Source: Treponema sp. (GTDB taxonomy: Bacteria > Spirochaetota > Spirochaetia > Treponematales > Treponemataceae). From it: a stretch of 64,000 nt of DNA. Below, piece by piece: positions 51,004 to 60,504 of this stretch. The notes under the pieces are model-generated. The model searched no databases, was not told the origin of the DNA, and was given only the letters and a program-made list of their open reading frames with translations. How positions within the stretch are numbered: position 1 is the first letter of the stretch; every line of letters begins with the position of its first letter. A program made the translations under genes and the position numbers. The stretch is taken from positions 1 to 64,000 of the forward strand of contig JAFZLJ010000134.1 of NCBI GenBank assembly GCA_017551545.1. Reading direction: 5' to 3'.

Positions 51004-52929
51004 TTATTTCTTCTCTGCCACCGCGTAGCCCATGGCTTCGTCGACCAGAGAAGAAATGTAACCGGCTTCGGCTGCTTTTTCTTTTGTTGTGCCGGCTGTT
51101 CCAAGAGACTTTTTCTGCTTATCCTGCTTTTGCTGGCGGGTGGCGAGCAGTTGTTTTGCGGCCAGTAAAATATCTGCGGCTTCTGCGGCGTTCTTAATAT
51201 GAAGGCATTGTGCAACGGCACTTTCTTCTGCTGCAGCAAGGGCTTCTAAAGTAATAAACTTTTTCTGCAATGCAACGGCACGCTTTTCACCAACTCCCGG
51301 TAACTCTAAGAATATTGAATCTGTATTTTCTTTTGTTCTAAGCTTCTGGTTCCTGCTTGTTGCAAAACGGTGTGTTTCATCTCGTACACGCTGGAGCAAC
51401 CGCAAAGCATCGCTCCTTTTAGGCAAGTTGATCGGCGTGCTGTTTCCAGGCAGATATATTTCTTCATCACGTTTTGCAAGGCCTGCAACAGGAATATCAA
51501 GTCCAAGAGTATTCAAAATTTCTTCAACTGCATTTACCTGACCAAGGCCACCATCTATCAAAATCAAATCAGGCAGATCGGCCTGTTCGTTCAAAAGACG
51601 TGTATAACGGCGGGTTGCAGCTTCGCGCATAGACTGAAAATCATCAATAATTCCGTCTGTTGTTTTTAAGCGGAAGTAGCGGTAATTTTTCTTGTCAGGG
51701 TTTCCATTATAAAAGCTTATGAGTGAAGCAACCGGGAACTTTCCTCCGATATGTGCAATATCAAAACCTTCAATGCGAACCGGTAAAGTATCAAGTCCAA
51801 GCAAAGTTTTAAGCTCTTTCATTGCAGGAGTATCTCCACGATCACGCAATCTCCTTACAATATCTTCATGAGCATTTTCTCTTGCCATGTTCAGGGCTGC
51901 AATTCCGTGTTTGTCATCGGCAGCAGGGACGCATACTCTTGTATTTGTATTCATCTGTTCGCTAAGCCATCTGTTTATAAACTCCGACTGAGCTTCTGTC
52001 TGTACATAAATTGCCGGTGGAATCTGTGAAGAATCTTCGTAATAAGCAGCCATAAATTCTGCAAGCAACTCATCATCTTCATTCAAGCTTTCTACACGAT
52101 AATTTTCGCGGCCAAGCAGCTTTCCCTGGCGGATTTTTAGAACAGTAAAGCTTACAAGTTCACCTTCGCTGTAATGTGCAATGTAATCGCGGTCTTCTGA
52201 ATCAAAGCTTTCTACAATATTCTGATTCTGCAAAACCATAAGTGCTTTTATTCCATCGCGGAGTCGAGCGGCTTTTTCAAAATCAAGATTTGCAGCGGCC
52301 GCTTTCATCTGCTCACTCATCTTTTCAATTGTGCTTTCTGCCTGACCAGACAATAATGATGTAATTTCTTCTATATAATTATTATATTCTTCCTTATCAA
52401 TCTTACCGCAGCAAGGAGCCTTGCACTGTTTCATGTGGTAATAAAGACACGGAGTTTCGCGCTTATGTAATGTTCTGCAGTGACGCACCGGATAAAGCTT
52501 GTAAATATTTTCTATAAAAGTATCAAGCGCAGCAACGTTAGGGTAGGGCCCAAAATAAAGTGAACCGTCCTGCAAAATACGCCTTGTTCTGAAAATCTTT
52601 GGAAAATCCTCTTTTGTAACGCGAAGTACCGGATACGATTTTCCATCCTTAAGACAGATGTTGTAGCGCGGATTGTGTTTTTTAATAAGATTGTTTTCAA
52701 GCAGCAGAGCTTCGTACTCATTTGTAGTTGTAATATATTCAATAGAAGCCGCACGCGAAACAAGCAGCCTTGTTTTTACAGTTTTCTGTCCCGTAAAATA
52801 AGAAGTCAGTCGGTTCTTTAAGTTTTTGGCCTTTCCAACATAAATAATTGTCCCGTTAGGGTCGCGCCAAAGATAAACGCCGCTTGACTGAGGAGCTTTG
52901 AGTGCTGTTTCGTGTAATTCGTTTCGCAT
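51004..52929 (-). CDS. uvrC: Excinuclease ABC subunit C
   Basis: UvrC makes the dual incisions in nucleotide excision repair. The 641-residue product has the GIY-YIG domain (SSGVYLWRDPNGTIIYVGKA), a Cys region (CLYYHMKQCKAPCCG), the UVR motif (NLDFEKAARLRDGI), the RNase H-like C-terminal endonuclease (EGFDIAHIGG, LILIDGGLGQVNA) and helix-hairpin-helix motifs (LPGVGEKRAVAL). I chose ATG 52929; a longer frame to 52998 reads through a family B palindrome (DCHVAMLLAMTG), which is not part of UvrC. It is convergent with the giant lipoprotein gene, with only three bases between the stops. Confidence 0.96.
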   Translation of the reverse strand: MRNELHETALKAPQSSGVYLWRDPNGTIIYVGKAKNLKNRLTSYFTGQKTVKTRLLVSRAASIEYITTTNEYEALLLENNLIKKHNPRYNICLKDGKSYPVLRVTKEDFPKIFRTRRILQDGSLYFGPYPNVAALDTFIENIYKLYPVRHCRTLHKRETPCLYYHMKQCKAPCCGKIDKEEYNNYIEEITSLLSGQAESTIEKMSEQMKAAAANLDFEKAARLRDGIKALMVLQNQNIVESFDSEDRDYIAHYSEGELVSFTVLKIRQGKLLGRENYRVESLNEDDELLAEFMAAYYEDSSQIPPAIYVQTEAQSEFINRWLSEQMNTNTRVCVPAADDKHGIAALNMARENAHEDIVRRLRDRGDTPAMKELKTLLGLDTLPVRIEGFDIAHIGGKFPVASLISFYNGNPDKKNYRYFRLKTTDGIIDDFQSMREAATRRYTRLLNEQADLPDLILIDGGLGQVNAVEEILNTLGLDIPVAGLAKRDEEIYLPGNSTPINLPKRSDALRLLQRVRDETHRFATSRNQKLRTKENTDSIFLELPGVGEKRAVALQKKFITLEALAAAEESAVAQCLHIKNAAEAADILLAAKQLLATRQQKQDKQKKSLGTAGTTKEKAAEAGYISSLVDEAMGYAVAEKK

Positions 52930-52937
52930 GCTAAACC

Positions 52938-53027
52938 CCGTCATTGCGAGGAGCATAGCGACGTGGCAATCCACATACGAGAATGCCTTCTGATTCATGG
53001 ATTGCCACGCTGCGCTCGCAATGACGT
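52938..53027. repeat. Dispersed palindrome, family B
   Basis: CGTCATTGCGAGGAGC...CGTGGCAATCCA and the inverse ATGGATTGCCACG...GCAATGACG are separated by ~25 bases. It lies between divergent uvrC and the LamG/FN3 gene. Confidence 0.9.
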
Positions 53028-53089
53028 TATTTTTTAAATATTATATCAAATTTTCCCATATTATGCCGATAGTCTAAGCAGGTACCTAT

Positions 53090-54622
53090 ATGAAAAAATT
53101 ATTGAAAAAGACGGCTCTTGCAGCTGTCGGCATGCTTTTTGCAGCAGCAACTTCGGGCGCTTTTGCAGAAGCTAAACAGATTGTTCTCGGTGGGAAGGGC
53201 GGATGGCCTGTTTTTCAATATGAAGAAAACATTACGACCGGAAAAGGCCGTTTTGGATACGATTGCATTGAACTTGCAACAAATTCCTTTGTTTTTGACG
53301 AATACACCGATCTTTTAATTGACTTTGAAAGCCCTGTAAACCCAATTTCTGCGGGTTATTACAATATTGCTTCAAATAATCTTAAAACTTCAAGCGATTC
53401 TCTGCTCGAAAAATCTGCCGGACTCAGCAGAAACATAGGCGGACTAAGTGTAAGTGGCCAGCCTGGTACTTTTTTTGGTTCCGAAGGCCTTATGGGTTCA
53501 TTTTCTCTTGAATTCTGGCTTTGTCCTTCACTTGCCGAAAACGGAGAAGTAATTGTAAACTGGGAATCTTCTAAAAATGTACGGGGAAGACTTGTTTACC
53601 AGCTTATAAACTGTCTTTTTGACGGCGGAAAACTCAATTGGACAATTTCGAATCTTTTTGATTCTTATGAAGGCCCTAACGGCGACGGAGAAATCCATCT
53701 TAAGGGCACTTCTACTATAATTCCTGATACCTGGTCATATCACGCACTTTCTTACGACTGCGAAACTGGTATTCTTGAGTATCTTGTAAACGGAATCACA
53801 GAAGATATCATCTATATAACATCAAACGGACGCGAAAACGGAGAAGTTTCTCTTATTGTTATGGGAACTCCTTCTGAACTTAAATTCTGCGAAGAATATA
53901 CAGGTAAAATTGATGAAATTCGTATTTTACGTCGTCCTTATTCCCCTCCTGATTATCAGTCTGCAGAAGCTGCAGGTGCTCTTGGAAGAATGCTTTATCA
54001 GCCAACAGGCGGCCGTTTTGAAACAAGACCAATTGTAGTTTCTACAGGTTCAATTTTAAATAGTCTTACAGCCGAAATGAATGTTCCTGCCCAGACAGAA
54101 GTTAGTTATTTTGTTCGTTCAGGAGACAACTACTTTAACTGGACAGATTCTTATCCTGAATGGAAGCCTGTAGAAAGCGGTAAAAAAATTGAAGGTGTAA
54201 GCGGAATGTACTTCCAGGTAGCCTGCGAGCTTTACCCTGATGGTAATGGTACAGTTTCTCCTTCTGTAACTCAGCTTACTCTTGATTTTACAGAGCTTCC
54301 GTTGCCGCTTCCGCCTTTTACAGTTAAAGCTGTAGCCGGAAACGGTAGTGTAACTTTAAGCTGGAATTATTCAGTTGATGATACTGCCGGCGGTTATTAC
54401 ATCTATTACGGAAACAGACCTGGTGAATATCTTGGAAGAGTTGCAATAGAAGGACCTTCACCTGTAAATGTTGGAAATACTACAAGCTTCACTCTTACGG
54501 GGCTTGAAAATGGAAAAATATATTATTTTGCGGTTGCATCCTGGTCTGCACTAGATGACAGGATTATAGGACCGCTTTCTAAAGAAGTTTTTGCCCGCCC
54601 ATTGCAGAGACTTGGAAATTAA
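53090..54622 (+). CDS. Secreted LamG-like and fibronectin type III protein
   Basis: The 510-residue product has a signal peptide (cleavage near GAFAEA). Residues ~120-285 look like a LamG/concanavalin-like jelly roll: GSFSLEFWLCPSL, WSYHALSYD, LEYLVNGI and YTGKIDEIRILRRPYSP follow the usual order. Residues ~405-505 form a fibronectin type III domain (VTLSWNYS, YYIYYGN, GLENGKIYYFAVASW). Such proteins often bind sugars at the cell surface; the ligand is unknown. CAGGT lies a few bases before ATG 53090. Paired hairpins follow the stop. Confidence 0.78.
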   Translation: MKKLLKKTALAAVGMLFAAATSGAFAEAKQIVLGGKGGWPVFQYEENITTGKGRFGYDCIELATNSFVFDEYTDLLIDFESPVNPISAGYYNIASNNLKTSSDSLLEKSAGLSRNIGGLSVSGQPGTFFGSEGLMGSFSLEFWLCPSLAENGEVIVNWESSKNVRGRLVYQLINCLFDGGKLNWTISNLFDSYEGPNGDGEIHLKGTSTIIPDTWSYHALSYDCETGILEYLVNGITEDIIYITSNGRENGEVSLIVMGTPSELKFCEEYTGKIDEIRILRRPYSPPDYQSAEAAGALGRMLYQPTGGRFETRPIVVSTGSILNSLTAEMNVPAQTEVSYFVRSGDNYFNWTDSYPEWKPVESGKKIEGVSGMYFQVACELYPDGNGTVSPSVTQLTLDFTELPLPLPPFTVKAVAGNGSVTLSWNYSVDDTAGGYYIYYGNRPGEYLGRVAIEGPSPVNVGNTTSFTLTGLENGKIYYFAVASWSALDDRIIGPLSKEVFARPLQRLGN

Positions 54623-54643
54623 TGAAAATTGTCATATGTGTAA

Positions 54644-54706
54644 GGCCGCTGGCGGCCGGTGTTAAATAGAAGACCGTTAAAAAAATTGCGAAAGCAATTT
54701 TTAGGT
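54644..54706 (+). terminator. Hairpin pair after the LamG/FN3 gene
   Basis: GGCCGC/GCGGCC (54644-54657) is followed by AAAAATTGC-GAAA-GCAATTTTT (54681-54702), a tetraloop hairpin ending in T. The second resembles an intrinsic terminator and ends 24 bases before the TPR-gene ATG, so it may also attenuate that gene. Confidence 0.65.
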
Positions 54707-54726
54707 CAACCTAATTGGAGACTTGT

Positions 54727-57582
54727 ATGCCTAAGAAATTTGAGAATAACGTAAACGAAAAAAATCTTATTCTAACTCGTGCTCAGGGTGCGGTAATTTC
54801 GCGCGATTTTCCTACAGCTGCCCGATTGTACAAGCAGCTTTTAAAGGATGACCCTTCGAACGTAGACTATCTTAAGGAGCTTGGCTCAATCTATGTAAAA
54901 AATGGTGAAGATGCCAAAGCCATTCCATATTATGAGCAGATTATAACTTTCTATCCTCATTATATTGATGCAATGACAAGCCTTGGTGCTATTTACCGTC
55001 GTCTTAAGCGTTATGAAGAATCTATTGAAATTCTTGAACGCGCAGTTGATGAAGGTCGCCAGAGTGCTGATGTTAACTATAACCTTGGATTTACTTACCG
55101 CGAAATGCGCAACTGGGATGATGCTATTGAAGCCTTCTCTTCTGTTGTAAATGAAAATCCATCTGATGTTCTTGCCTACAACCATCTTGGAGCAATCTAC
55201 CTTGAAAAAAAGGATTATGAAAAATCAATTGCTTCATTCAGACGCGGACTTCAGATTGACCCTAACCATCCTATTTTGAATTATAACCTTGCCCGATGTT
55301 TTTCTCAGGCAAAAATGTATTCAGATTCAATCCGCTGCTTCCAGAATGCACTTAAAGCAAAGCCGGGTTGGGTCGATGCAATTAAAGATTTCAGTAACGT
55401 TTTAGTAAAGTGTCAGAAATCACGCGAAGCTTCTGAGCTTGTAAAACATTCTATTGAACTTCATCCGAACGATACAAAACTTCTTGCAATGCTTGGTCAT
55501 ATTTATCTTGAACAGTACGATTATGATTCTGCAGAAAAGACCTTTAAGCGTGCAAAGAAAGTTGATGATCATGATATTCAGATTTTAACAGGACTTGCAG
55601 AAGCTCTTGAAAAAGGTGAAAAGCCTGATGAAGCTCTTGAAGCAGTTCTTGATGCAATTGAAATTTTCCCTGATGATAAAGATTTGAAAAAACGCTATGT
55701 TCAGACTCTCCTTTCTGCAAATCAGATTGATGCAGCCGGAACAAATGTTAAAGAGCTTTATGATGTAGATAAGGAAGATCCGCAGGTTCTTGATCTTTAT
55801 GGTCAGTATTTGATTTGTAAGGACCAGGATGAAAAGGCCGAAAGCTGCTTTAAGAAAATCAACAATGTAAACCGTAATTACAAGGATCACCTTTTGTCTG
55901 CTGCAGGCCGTTACAACCAGGTTGGAAAAACAGAAACTGCAGAAAAATATGCAAAAGAATTTGTTGCCCGCGATATGAGAAATCCTTCGGGCTATAATAT
56001 GCTTGGAAAGATTTATACAAAAGAAGGAAACTTAGAACAGGCAATTGAATACTACGATAAGAGCCGAAACTTGCGTCAGCCAAACATTCTTGCAGACAAG
56101 CAGATAGACGCTCTTCGTGCACAGCTTAATATGCCTGAAGAACCGGAAGATGTCGCTGTTATCCCTGAGCCTGTCGAAGGGGTTGAAGGACAGGAAGAAA
56201 ATATTGTGGCTACTGAGCCTGTAGAAGGGCAGGAAACAGAAACCGAAGGCGAAGAAGGATTCGACTTTGGAACTATGGGCGACAATGTTCCTATGCAGGA
56301 AGCACTTCAGGAACAGGAAGGCGAATTCTTTGATGACGACGAAGAACCAGAAGAACAGGAAGAACCTGTAAATACAGATGCACTTAAAACAGATGAAGAA
56401 GTTTCTCCGTTTGATGATACCCAGGATGAACCTCTTTCTGATAAAGAAAAGCTTGTTGGTGCAGGAGACGGTTCAGGTTCTGGAGATGGAGACGGACTCG
56501 GTGATGGCACTGGTGAAGGCTCTGGCTCTGGCTCAGGTACTTCAGATAATTATGATGATGAACTTGATAATCAGGAAATAGATACTTCTGCTGGTTTTGA
56601 AAAGCCTAAGTTTACAGGCGACGGCGAACGTGAAGAAGACCTGCCTGTTTCCGATATGCTCGATAATGTAGACAGCGACAGCTTTGATTTTGATCAGTTT
56701 GATGAAACAACTGCTACAGAAGAACCGGAAGAAGAACCTGAATTTGACGTAAGCAAAATGCCAGATCCGTTTACTGCTTCTCCTGAAGAAATGGGAATCA
56801 GAAACGGAATGGAACCTCCGGCAAATAATCCTACGCCAGCTCCTGAAAGCATGCCTAAACAAGTTCAACAGGCACCACAGACTCCTCCGTCTTATGCAGC
56901 ATCAATGATGGATACTGCAAGCATGGCAATGGATACAGCTCAGCGCGCAAGTGAACTTGCACAGCACAATGCACTTGCCCAGGAACAAATTATCCAGAAG
57001 CAGGATGAACAGATTGCTCAAATGGAAGAACAGCATGCAGGCGAAATGGACGAAATGCGCCGTAAGGTTGCCGAGCTTGAAGAAGAAAATGCACGTCTTG
57101 TTTCTGAAGACGGTCGTCCAACAGCAAAGAGTCTTTTGAGTACTGCAGAAGAACTGCTTCCTACAATAGAAAAGATTCTTGCCGACGACGATACTGCTCT
57201 TGAAAATGCAGAAGAAATTGAACTGTTCAAAAAACTGCTTGAGCTTTGTGAATATCTTCCGGAAGACGAAAAGGCTGCCTTTATGGCAAGTCCTGTACGT
57301 ATGGAAATTGAATACCTTATTGCAAAAATGTCTGGTACTCCAGGACTCTTAAAAACTGCACAGTCGCTCAAAAAAGCTGGAATTCTTGGCGAAGAAGAAA
57401 CAGCCGGCGATATGCAAAAGCCGTTCCTGGTTACAAATCACGAGTTGCGTAAGGTTCTTAAATATATGAAAGAGCTTTCTGAAGGTCTTGATGATACTTG
57501 TCTTGCAGATGCAATGTGCAACCGTATAGACAATATCCTCGAAAGAATAGAACTCGCGGAAAACAGTATCCAGATTTTCTAG
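54727..57582 (+). CDS. Large TPR protein with acidic/Gly-rich linker and C-terminal coiled coil
   Basis: The 951-residue product has no signal peptide. About eleven tetratricopeptide repeats (residues ~15-460; e.g. VDYLKELGSIYVKNGEDAKA, NYNLGFTYREMRNWDDAIEAF) make a protein-binding solenoid. An acidic linker follows with EPVEG segments from family C palindromes, then a Gly/Ser/Asp tract (GSGSGDGDGLGDGTGEGSGS), a coiled coil around MEEQHAGEMDEMRRKVAELEEENARL and a helical C-terminus. A TPR protein of similar layout is conserved in treponemes; its partner is not known to me. ATG 54727 has TTGGAG six bases upstream. Confidence 0.78.
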   Translation: MPKKFENNVNEKNLILTRAQGAVISRDFPTAARLYKQLLKDDPSNVDYLKELGSIYVKNGEDAKAIPYYEQIITFYPHYIDAMTSLGAIYRRLKRYEESIEILERAVDEGRQSADVNYNLGFTYREMRNWDDAIEAFSSVVNENPSDVLAYNHLGAIYLEKKDYEKSIASFRRGLQIDPNHPILNYNLARCFSQAKMYSDSIRCFQNALKAKPGWVDAIKDFSNVLVKCQKSREASELVKHSIELHPNDTKLLAMLGHIYLEQYDYDSAEKTFKRAKKVDDHDIQILTGLAEALEKGEKPDEALEAVLDAIEIFPDDKDLKKRYVQTLLSANQIDAAGTNVKELYDVDKEDPQVLDLYGQYLICKDQDEKAESCFKKINNVNRNYKDHLLSAAGRYNQVGKTETAEKYAKEFVARDMRNPSGYNMLGKIYTKEGNLEQAIEYYDKSRNLRQPNILADKQIDALRAQLNMPEEPEDVAVIPEPVEGVEGQEENIVATEPVEGQETETEGEEGFDFGTMGDNVPMQEALQEQEGEFFDDDEEPEEQEEPVNTDALKTDEEVSPFDDTQDEPLSDKEKLVGAGDGSGSGDGDGLGDGTGEGSGSGSGTSDNYDDELDNQEIDTSAGFEKPKFTGDGEREEDLPVSDMLDNVDSDSFDFDQFDETTATEEPEEEPEFDVSKMPDPFTASPEEMGIRNGMEPPANNPTPAPESMPKQVQQAPQTPPSYAASMMDTASMAMDTAQRASELAQHNALAQEQIIQKQDEQIAQMEEQHAGEMDEMRRKVAELEEENARLVSEDGRPTAKSLLSTAEELLPTIEKILADDDTALENAEEIELFKKLLELCEYLPEDEKAAFMASPVRMEIEYLIAKMSGTPGLLKTAQSLKKAGILGEEETAGDMQKPFLVTNHELRKVLKYMKELSEGLDDTCLADAMCNRIDNILERIELAENSIQIF
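56160..56232. repeat. Two in-frame family C palindromes in the TPR gene
   Basis: CCTGAGCCTGTCGAAGG (56164-56180) and a degenerate ACTGAGCCTGTAGAAGGGC (56212-56230) encode PEPVEG and TEPVEG in the acidic linker. Confidence 0.8.
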
Positions 57583-57587
57583 CAACC

Positions 57588-57625
57588 TTGTCATTGCGAG
57601 GAGCAAAGCGACGAAGCAATCTACT
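57588..57625. repeat. Half copy of family B palindrome
   Basis: TTGTCATTGCGAGGAGC...GCGACGAAGCAATC is one arm of the family B element, between the convergent TPR and M24 genes. Confidence 0.75.
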
Positions 57626-58772
57626 TTATGTAAATAATCCGCGAATGCGTAATTACTTCATTTCCTTTTTCAGTAATAAGTACGTCATTTTCCAGACGAA
57701 CTCCGCCCAGAGTTTCATCATACAACCCCGGCTCCAGTGTCAGAACCATGCCTGGTTTAAACTGAAGGTCAGTCGGGGTTTTTGTGCTTACACGCGGGTA
57801 TTCATGAATTTCAAGACCAATTCCGTGTCCAAGTCCGTGCGGCATTTTGCATTTAGCCTGGGCAAAAATATAATCAGCTCGTTTTGCAGCTTCGTAAATT
57901 GTGTGGTCAGGTGTGTAAACCTTAAGACATTCATTGTAGGCTTTCTGAACAAGTTCAAGAAGTTTTTTCTGGTCCTGTGAAAGGCGTCCTTTTGCAATTG
58001 TAATTGTCTGGTCGCTTGTGTAGCCTTTGTAAACAACTCCAAAATCAAGAATCGAAAGTCCTTTTGCCGGCCATGGAGCATTTGTGTAATTTGGAAAAGC
58101 GTGAATTGCAAAGCTTCGAGTAGGGCCTGCAGCAAGTGTGTCAAAGCCTGTTCCTTCGCAGCCGTGTTCACGACATTCGCGTTCAATAAAAAGTGCAACA
58201 TCTGTTTCTGTTTTTATAGAACCATCTTTGATTCCTTTTTCAATTTTATCTACTATTAAATCGCCGATTCTTGCAGCTTCGCGGATACATTCAATTTCAT
58301 ATTCATCTTTGCAAACGCGGCATTCAACTGCATATTTATGAACGCTTTCTTCCTTGCAGCGGCAGTCATAATTATTTAAGGCATCTATAAACTTAAGGTA
58401 ATTAGGATAAGTAAGATACGGAGGAAGTTCTACCTTGCTGTTAACTCCGTGTGTGTAGCCAACATTAAGTATTGCTTTAACGGCATCTATTTCTCTATTT
58501 TTGTAGCGTGTATATGGAACAAGCTTGTCGTAAAAAGCATTTTTCTTTGCAAGGTTTTCGTCCCAGGCAATAAGATAAGTGTAGCTGTCGCTGAATAAAA
58601 CAACAATTGCGTCTCCGTTGTGTCCGGTAAGGTAGCGTACTGTAGGATCGCGGTGTTCTTCGGAATCTATAAAAACAGCAGCGCCAATTTCATTCTTAAA
58701 AAGATACAACGCAACCTGAGAACGGCGCATTTCATAAATTGTTCTTATTTCATCCTGTGTATATTCTTTCAT
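57621..58772 (-). CDS. M24-family metallopeptidase (Xaa-Pro aminopeptidase-like)
   Basis: The 383-residue product has a creatinase-like N-terminal domain and a pita-bread C-terminal domain with five metal ligands: LDFGVVYKGYTSDQT (two Asp), HGLGHGIGLEIHE (His), LEPGLY (Glu) and RLENDVLI (Glu). The family removes N-terminal residues before proline. No signal peptide, so the enzyme is cytoplasmic. ATG overlaps the murJ stop by four bases (ATGA), so it is translated with murJ, though a functional link is not obvious. The gene is convergent with the TPR gene. Confidence 0.9.
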   Translation of the reverse strand: MKEYTQDEIRTIYEMRRSQVALYLFKNEIGAAVFIDSEEHRDPTVRYLTGHNGDAIVVLFSDSYTYLIAWDENLAKKNAFYDKLVPYTRYKNREIDAVKAILNVGYTHGVNSKVELPPYLTYPNYLKFIDALNNYDCRCKEESVHKYAVECRVCKDEYEIECIREAARIGDLIVDKIEKGIKDGSIKTETDVALFIERECREHGCEGTGFDTLAAGPTRSFAIHAFPNYTNAPWPAKGLSILDFGVVYKGYTSDQTITIAKGRLSQDQKKLLELVQKAYNECLKVYTPDHTIYEAAKRADYIFAQAKCKMPHGLGHGIGLEIHEYPRVSTKTPTDLQFKPGMVLTLEPGLYDETLGGVRLENDVLITEKGNEVITHSRIIYIK

Positions 58773-60415
58773 TTTCTTCCTCGTTTCATAATAGAAAGTA
58801 CTATTTCATCTTTAGTTATAATAAGCTCCAGCACTCCAATAACTGCAAAAATCAATGCAAGAAGTCCTGCAGGAACTCCGGCACTTACAAGTCTTCCGTG
58901 GCCTTCAAAAGCGTTCAAAAGAACAGGGCGAAGGAACCAGCAAGGAAGTGCTGCAATCACAGACATCACAGAAATCTTAAGAGCATAAAGCAGATTGCTT
59001 ATAACTATGCGGCGTGTTTCCATTGTGCCAAGCTTCTTCATAAAAATAAAAAGGAATACTGTATTTACAAAGCTTGCAATACTCAAGGCACAGGCAATTC
59101 CTTTTCCGCCAAAATGACCTGTAAGTACTAATACAAGCAGAATGTTTGCACCAAAGCTTATGATTCCGGCAAGAGTAGGGAGCTTAGAATTTTTCTGTGC
59201 ATAAAAAGCCGGACCAATAATTCTGTTGAGTGCAATAAAAACAACACCCGCCATATGGAATCGGAATTCACCAAGCGTAAGTTCTACAGAATGCTCATCA
59301 AACATTTTATTCTTATAAACAAGAGTAATGATTTCTCTTCCTGTAACAAGAGAGTAAGCTGTTACCGGAATTGAAATTACAATCATTATTTTCATTGCCT
59401 GAATAAGCATGTCGTTAAATTCTTTCCATTTTTCGTTGGCGGCAAGCCCGCTCATGTCCGGAAGAATTACGGTGCCTATTGTAACGGCAAAAATACCAAG
59501 AATAAGCTCCTGCAGCCTCAGACTAAAGCCAAGACTCGAAGAAATTCCTTCTCCGGCACGAATTGCCATCGCAGTACTTACGGCATCATTAAGCTGGTAG
59601 GCTGCCATACCAATAATTGTTGGAATAACAAGAGCAATTACTTTACGTGTTCCAGGGTTAGAAAAGGTTTTTCGTAAGGAGGTTAGTCCTATATGAAAAC
59701 TTGTTTTTCTTATAAACGGCCACTGAAACAACGCCTGAACACAACCACCGCTTATAACTCCAATAGCCATAGCGCGTGCAGGATTATCTGTATGAGGAGC
59801 AAGAAGATATGTTCCCAGAACGACAATTCCATTAAACAAAACAGGTGTAAAGCCCGAAGGAGCAAAAATCTTACAGCCGTTTAAGATTCCCTGAAAAAGA
59901 GCTGCAATAGAAATAAAGAACAGATAAGGAAACATTATGCGGGTAAGATAAGTAATTTCCTGCTTTTGAGCCAGCCAGTACTGAACCTGCTCCATGTAAT
60001 TTGCGGCTCCTGTATCAATCGGCTTTTTACAGAAAATAGGCATGAGCAGTGGTGTAATAATAATTCCAATAACCACAATACATGTTGTCAAAAATGAAAC
60101 AAGAGTTACCGTACTGTTTATAAAATTCTGAGTTTCTTTGTGATTTTGTTCATCATTACCTTTTTCAAGATAAGATTTAAAAGTAGGCACAAAGGCAACT
60201 GTAACAGAGCCTTCGGCAAAAAGCTTTCGTAAAAGATTTGGTATTAAAAACGCTACCGAAAAACAGTCTGAATAAAAGCCTGTTCCTAAAAAAGAAGCTT
60301 TTGTCATTTCGCGGATAAGTCCCATAATGCGGGAAGCAAAGGTCATTAGCGAAAGAACAAGCCCGGAGCGTAAAATTGATTTTTTAGAACCAGTTTGAGA
60401 ATCATTTTTTTCCAT
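58769..60415 (-). CDS. murJ: Lipid II flippase MurJ
   Basis: MurJ flips undecaprenyl-linked peptidoglycan precursor across the inner membrane. The 548-residue product has about fourteen spans and the family motifs SRIMGLIREMTKASFLG, DCFSVAFLIPNLLRKLFAEGS and AFVPTF near the N-terminus, with conserved Arg and Glu residues of the central cavity. ATG 60415 follows a promoter with TTGAAC-17-TATGCT and six bases, with no Shine-Dalgarno; a longer frame to 60505 would run over this promoter. The M24 peptidase gene overlaps its stop. The divergent cyclase gene begins 89 bases away. Confidence 0.95.
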   Translation of the reverse strand: MEKNDSQTGSKKSILRSGLVLSLMTFASRIMGLIREMTKASFLGTGFYSDCFSVAFLIPNLLRKLFAEGSVTVAFVPTFKSYLEKGNDEQNHKETQNFINSTVTLVSFLTTCIVVIGIIITPLLMPIFCKKPIDTGAANYMEQVQYWLAQKQEITYLTRIMFPYLFFISIAALFQGILNGCKIFAPSGFTPVLFNGIVVLGTYLLAPHTDNPARAMAIGVISGGCVQALFQWPFIRKTSFHIGLTSLRKTFSNPGTRKVIALVIPTIIGMAAYQLNDAVSTAMAIRAGEGISSSLGFSLRLQELILGIFAVTIGTVILPDMSGLAANEKWKEFNDMLIQAMKIMIVISIPVTAYSLVTGREIITLVYKNKMFDEHSVELTLGEFRFHMAGVVFIALNRIIGPAFYAQKNSKLPTLAGIISFGANILLVLVLTGHFGGKGIACALSIASFVNTVFLFIFMKKLGTMETRRIVISNLLYALKISVMSVIAALPCWFLRPVLLNAFEGHGRLVSAGVPAGLLALIFAVIGVLELIITKDEIVLSIMKRGRK

Positions 60416-60421
60416 AAAACT

Positions 60422-60450
60422 AGCATAATTTGTTTGCGAAATTTGTTCAA
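60422..60450 (-). promoter_or_regulatory. Promoter of murJ, leaderless type
   Basis: Minus-strand TTGAAC (60450-60445), 17 bases, TATGCT (60427-60422), then AGTTTT and the ATG. Confidence 0.65.
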
Positions 60451-60504
60451 TTGATTTACAATAATATAGTATAAATCCCCTATGGGCATTATGGAGGAGC
60501 CTCA

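Noticed and set aside
52929-52998. N-terminal extension of UvrC
   Set aside because: The 23 extra codons read through a family B palindrome and have no counterpart in UvrC, whose GIY-YIG domain begins shortly after ATG 52929.
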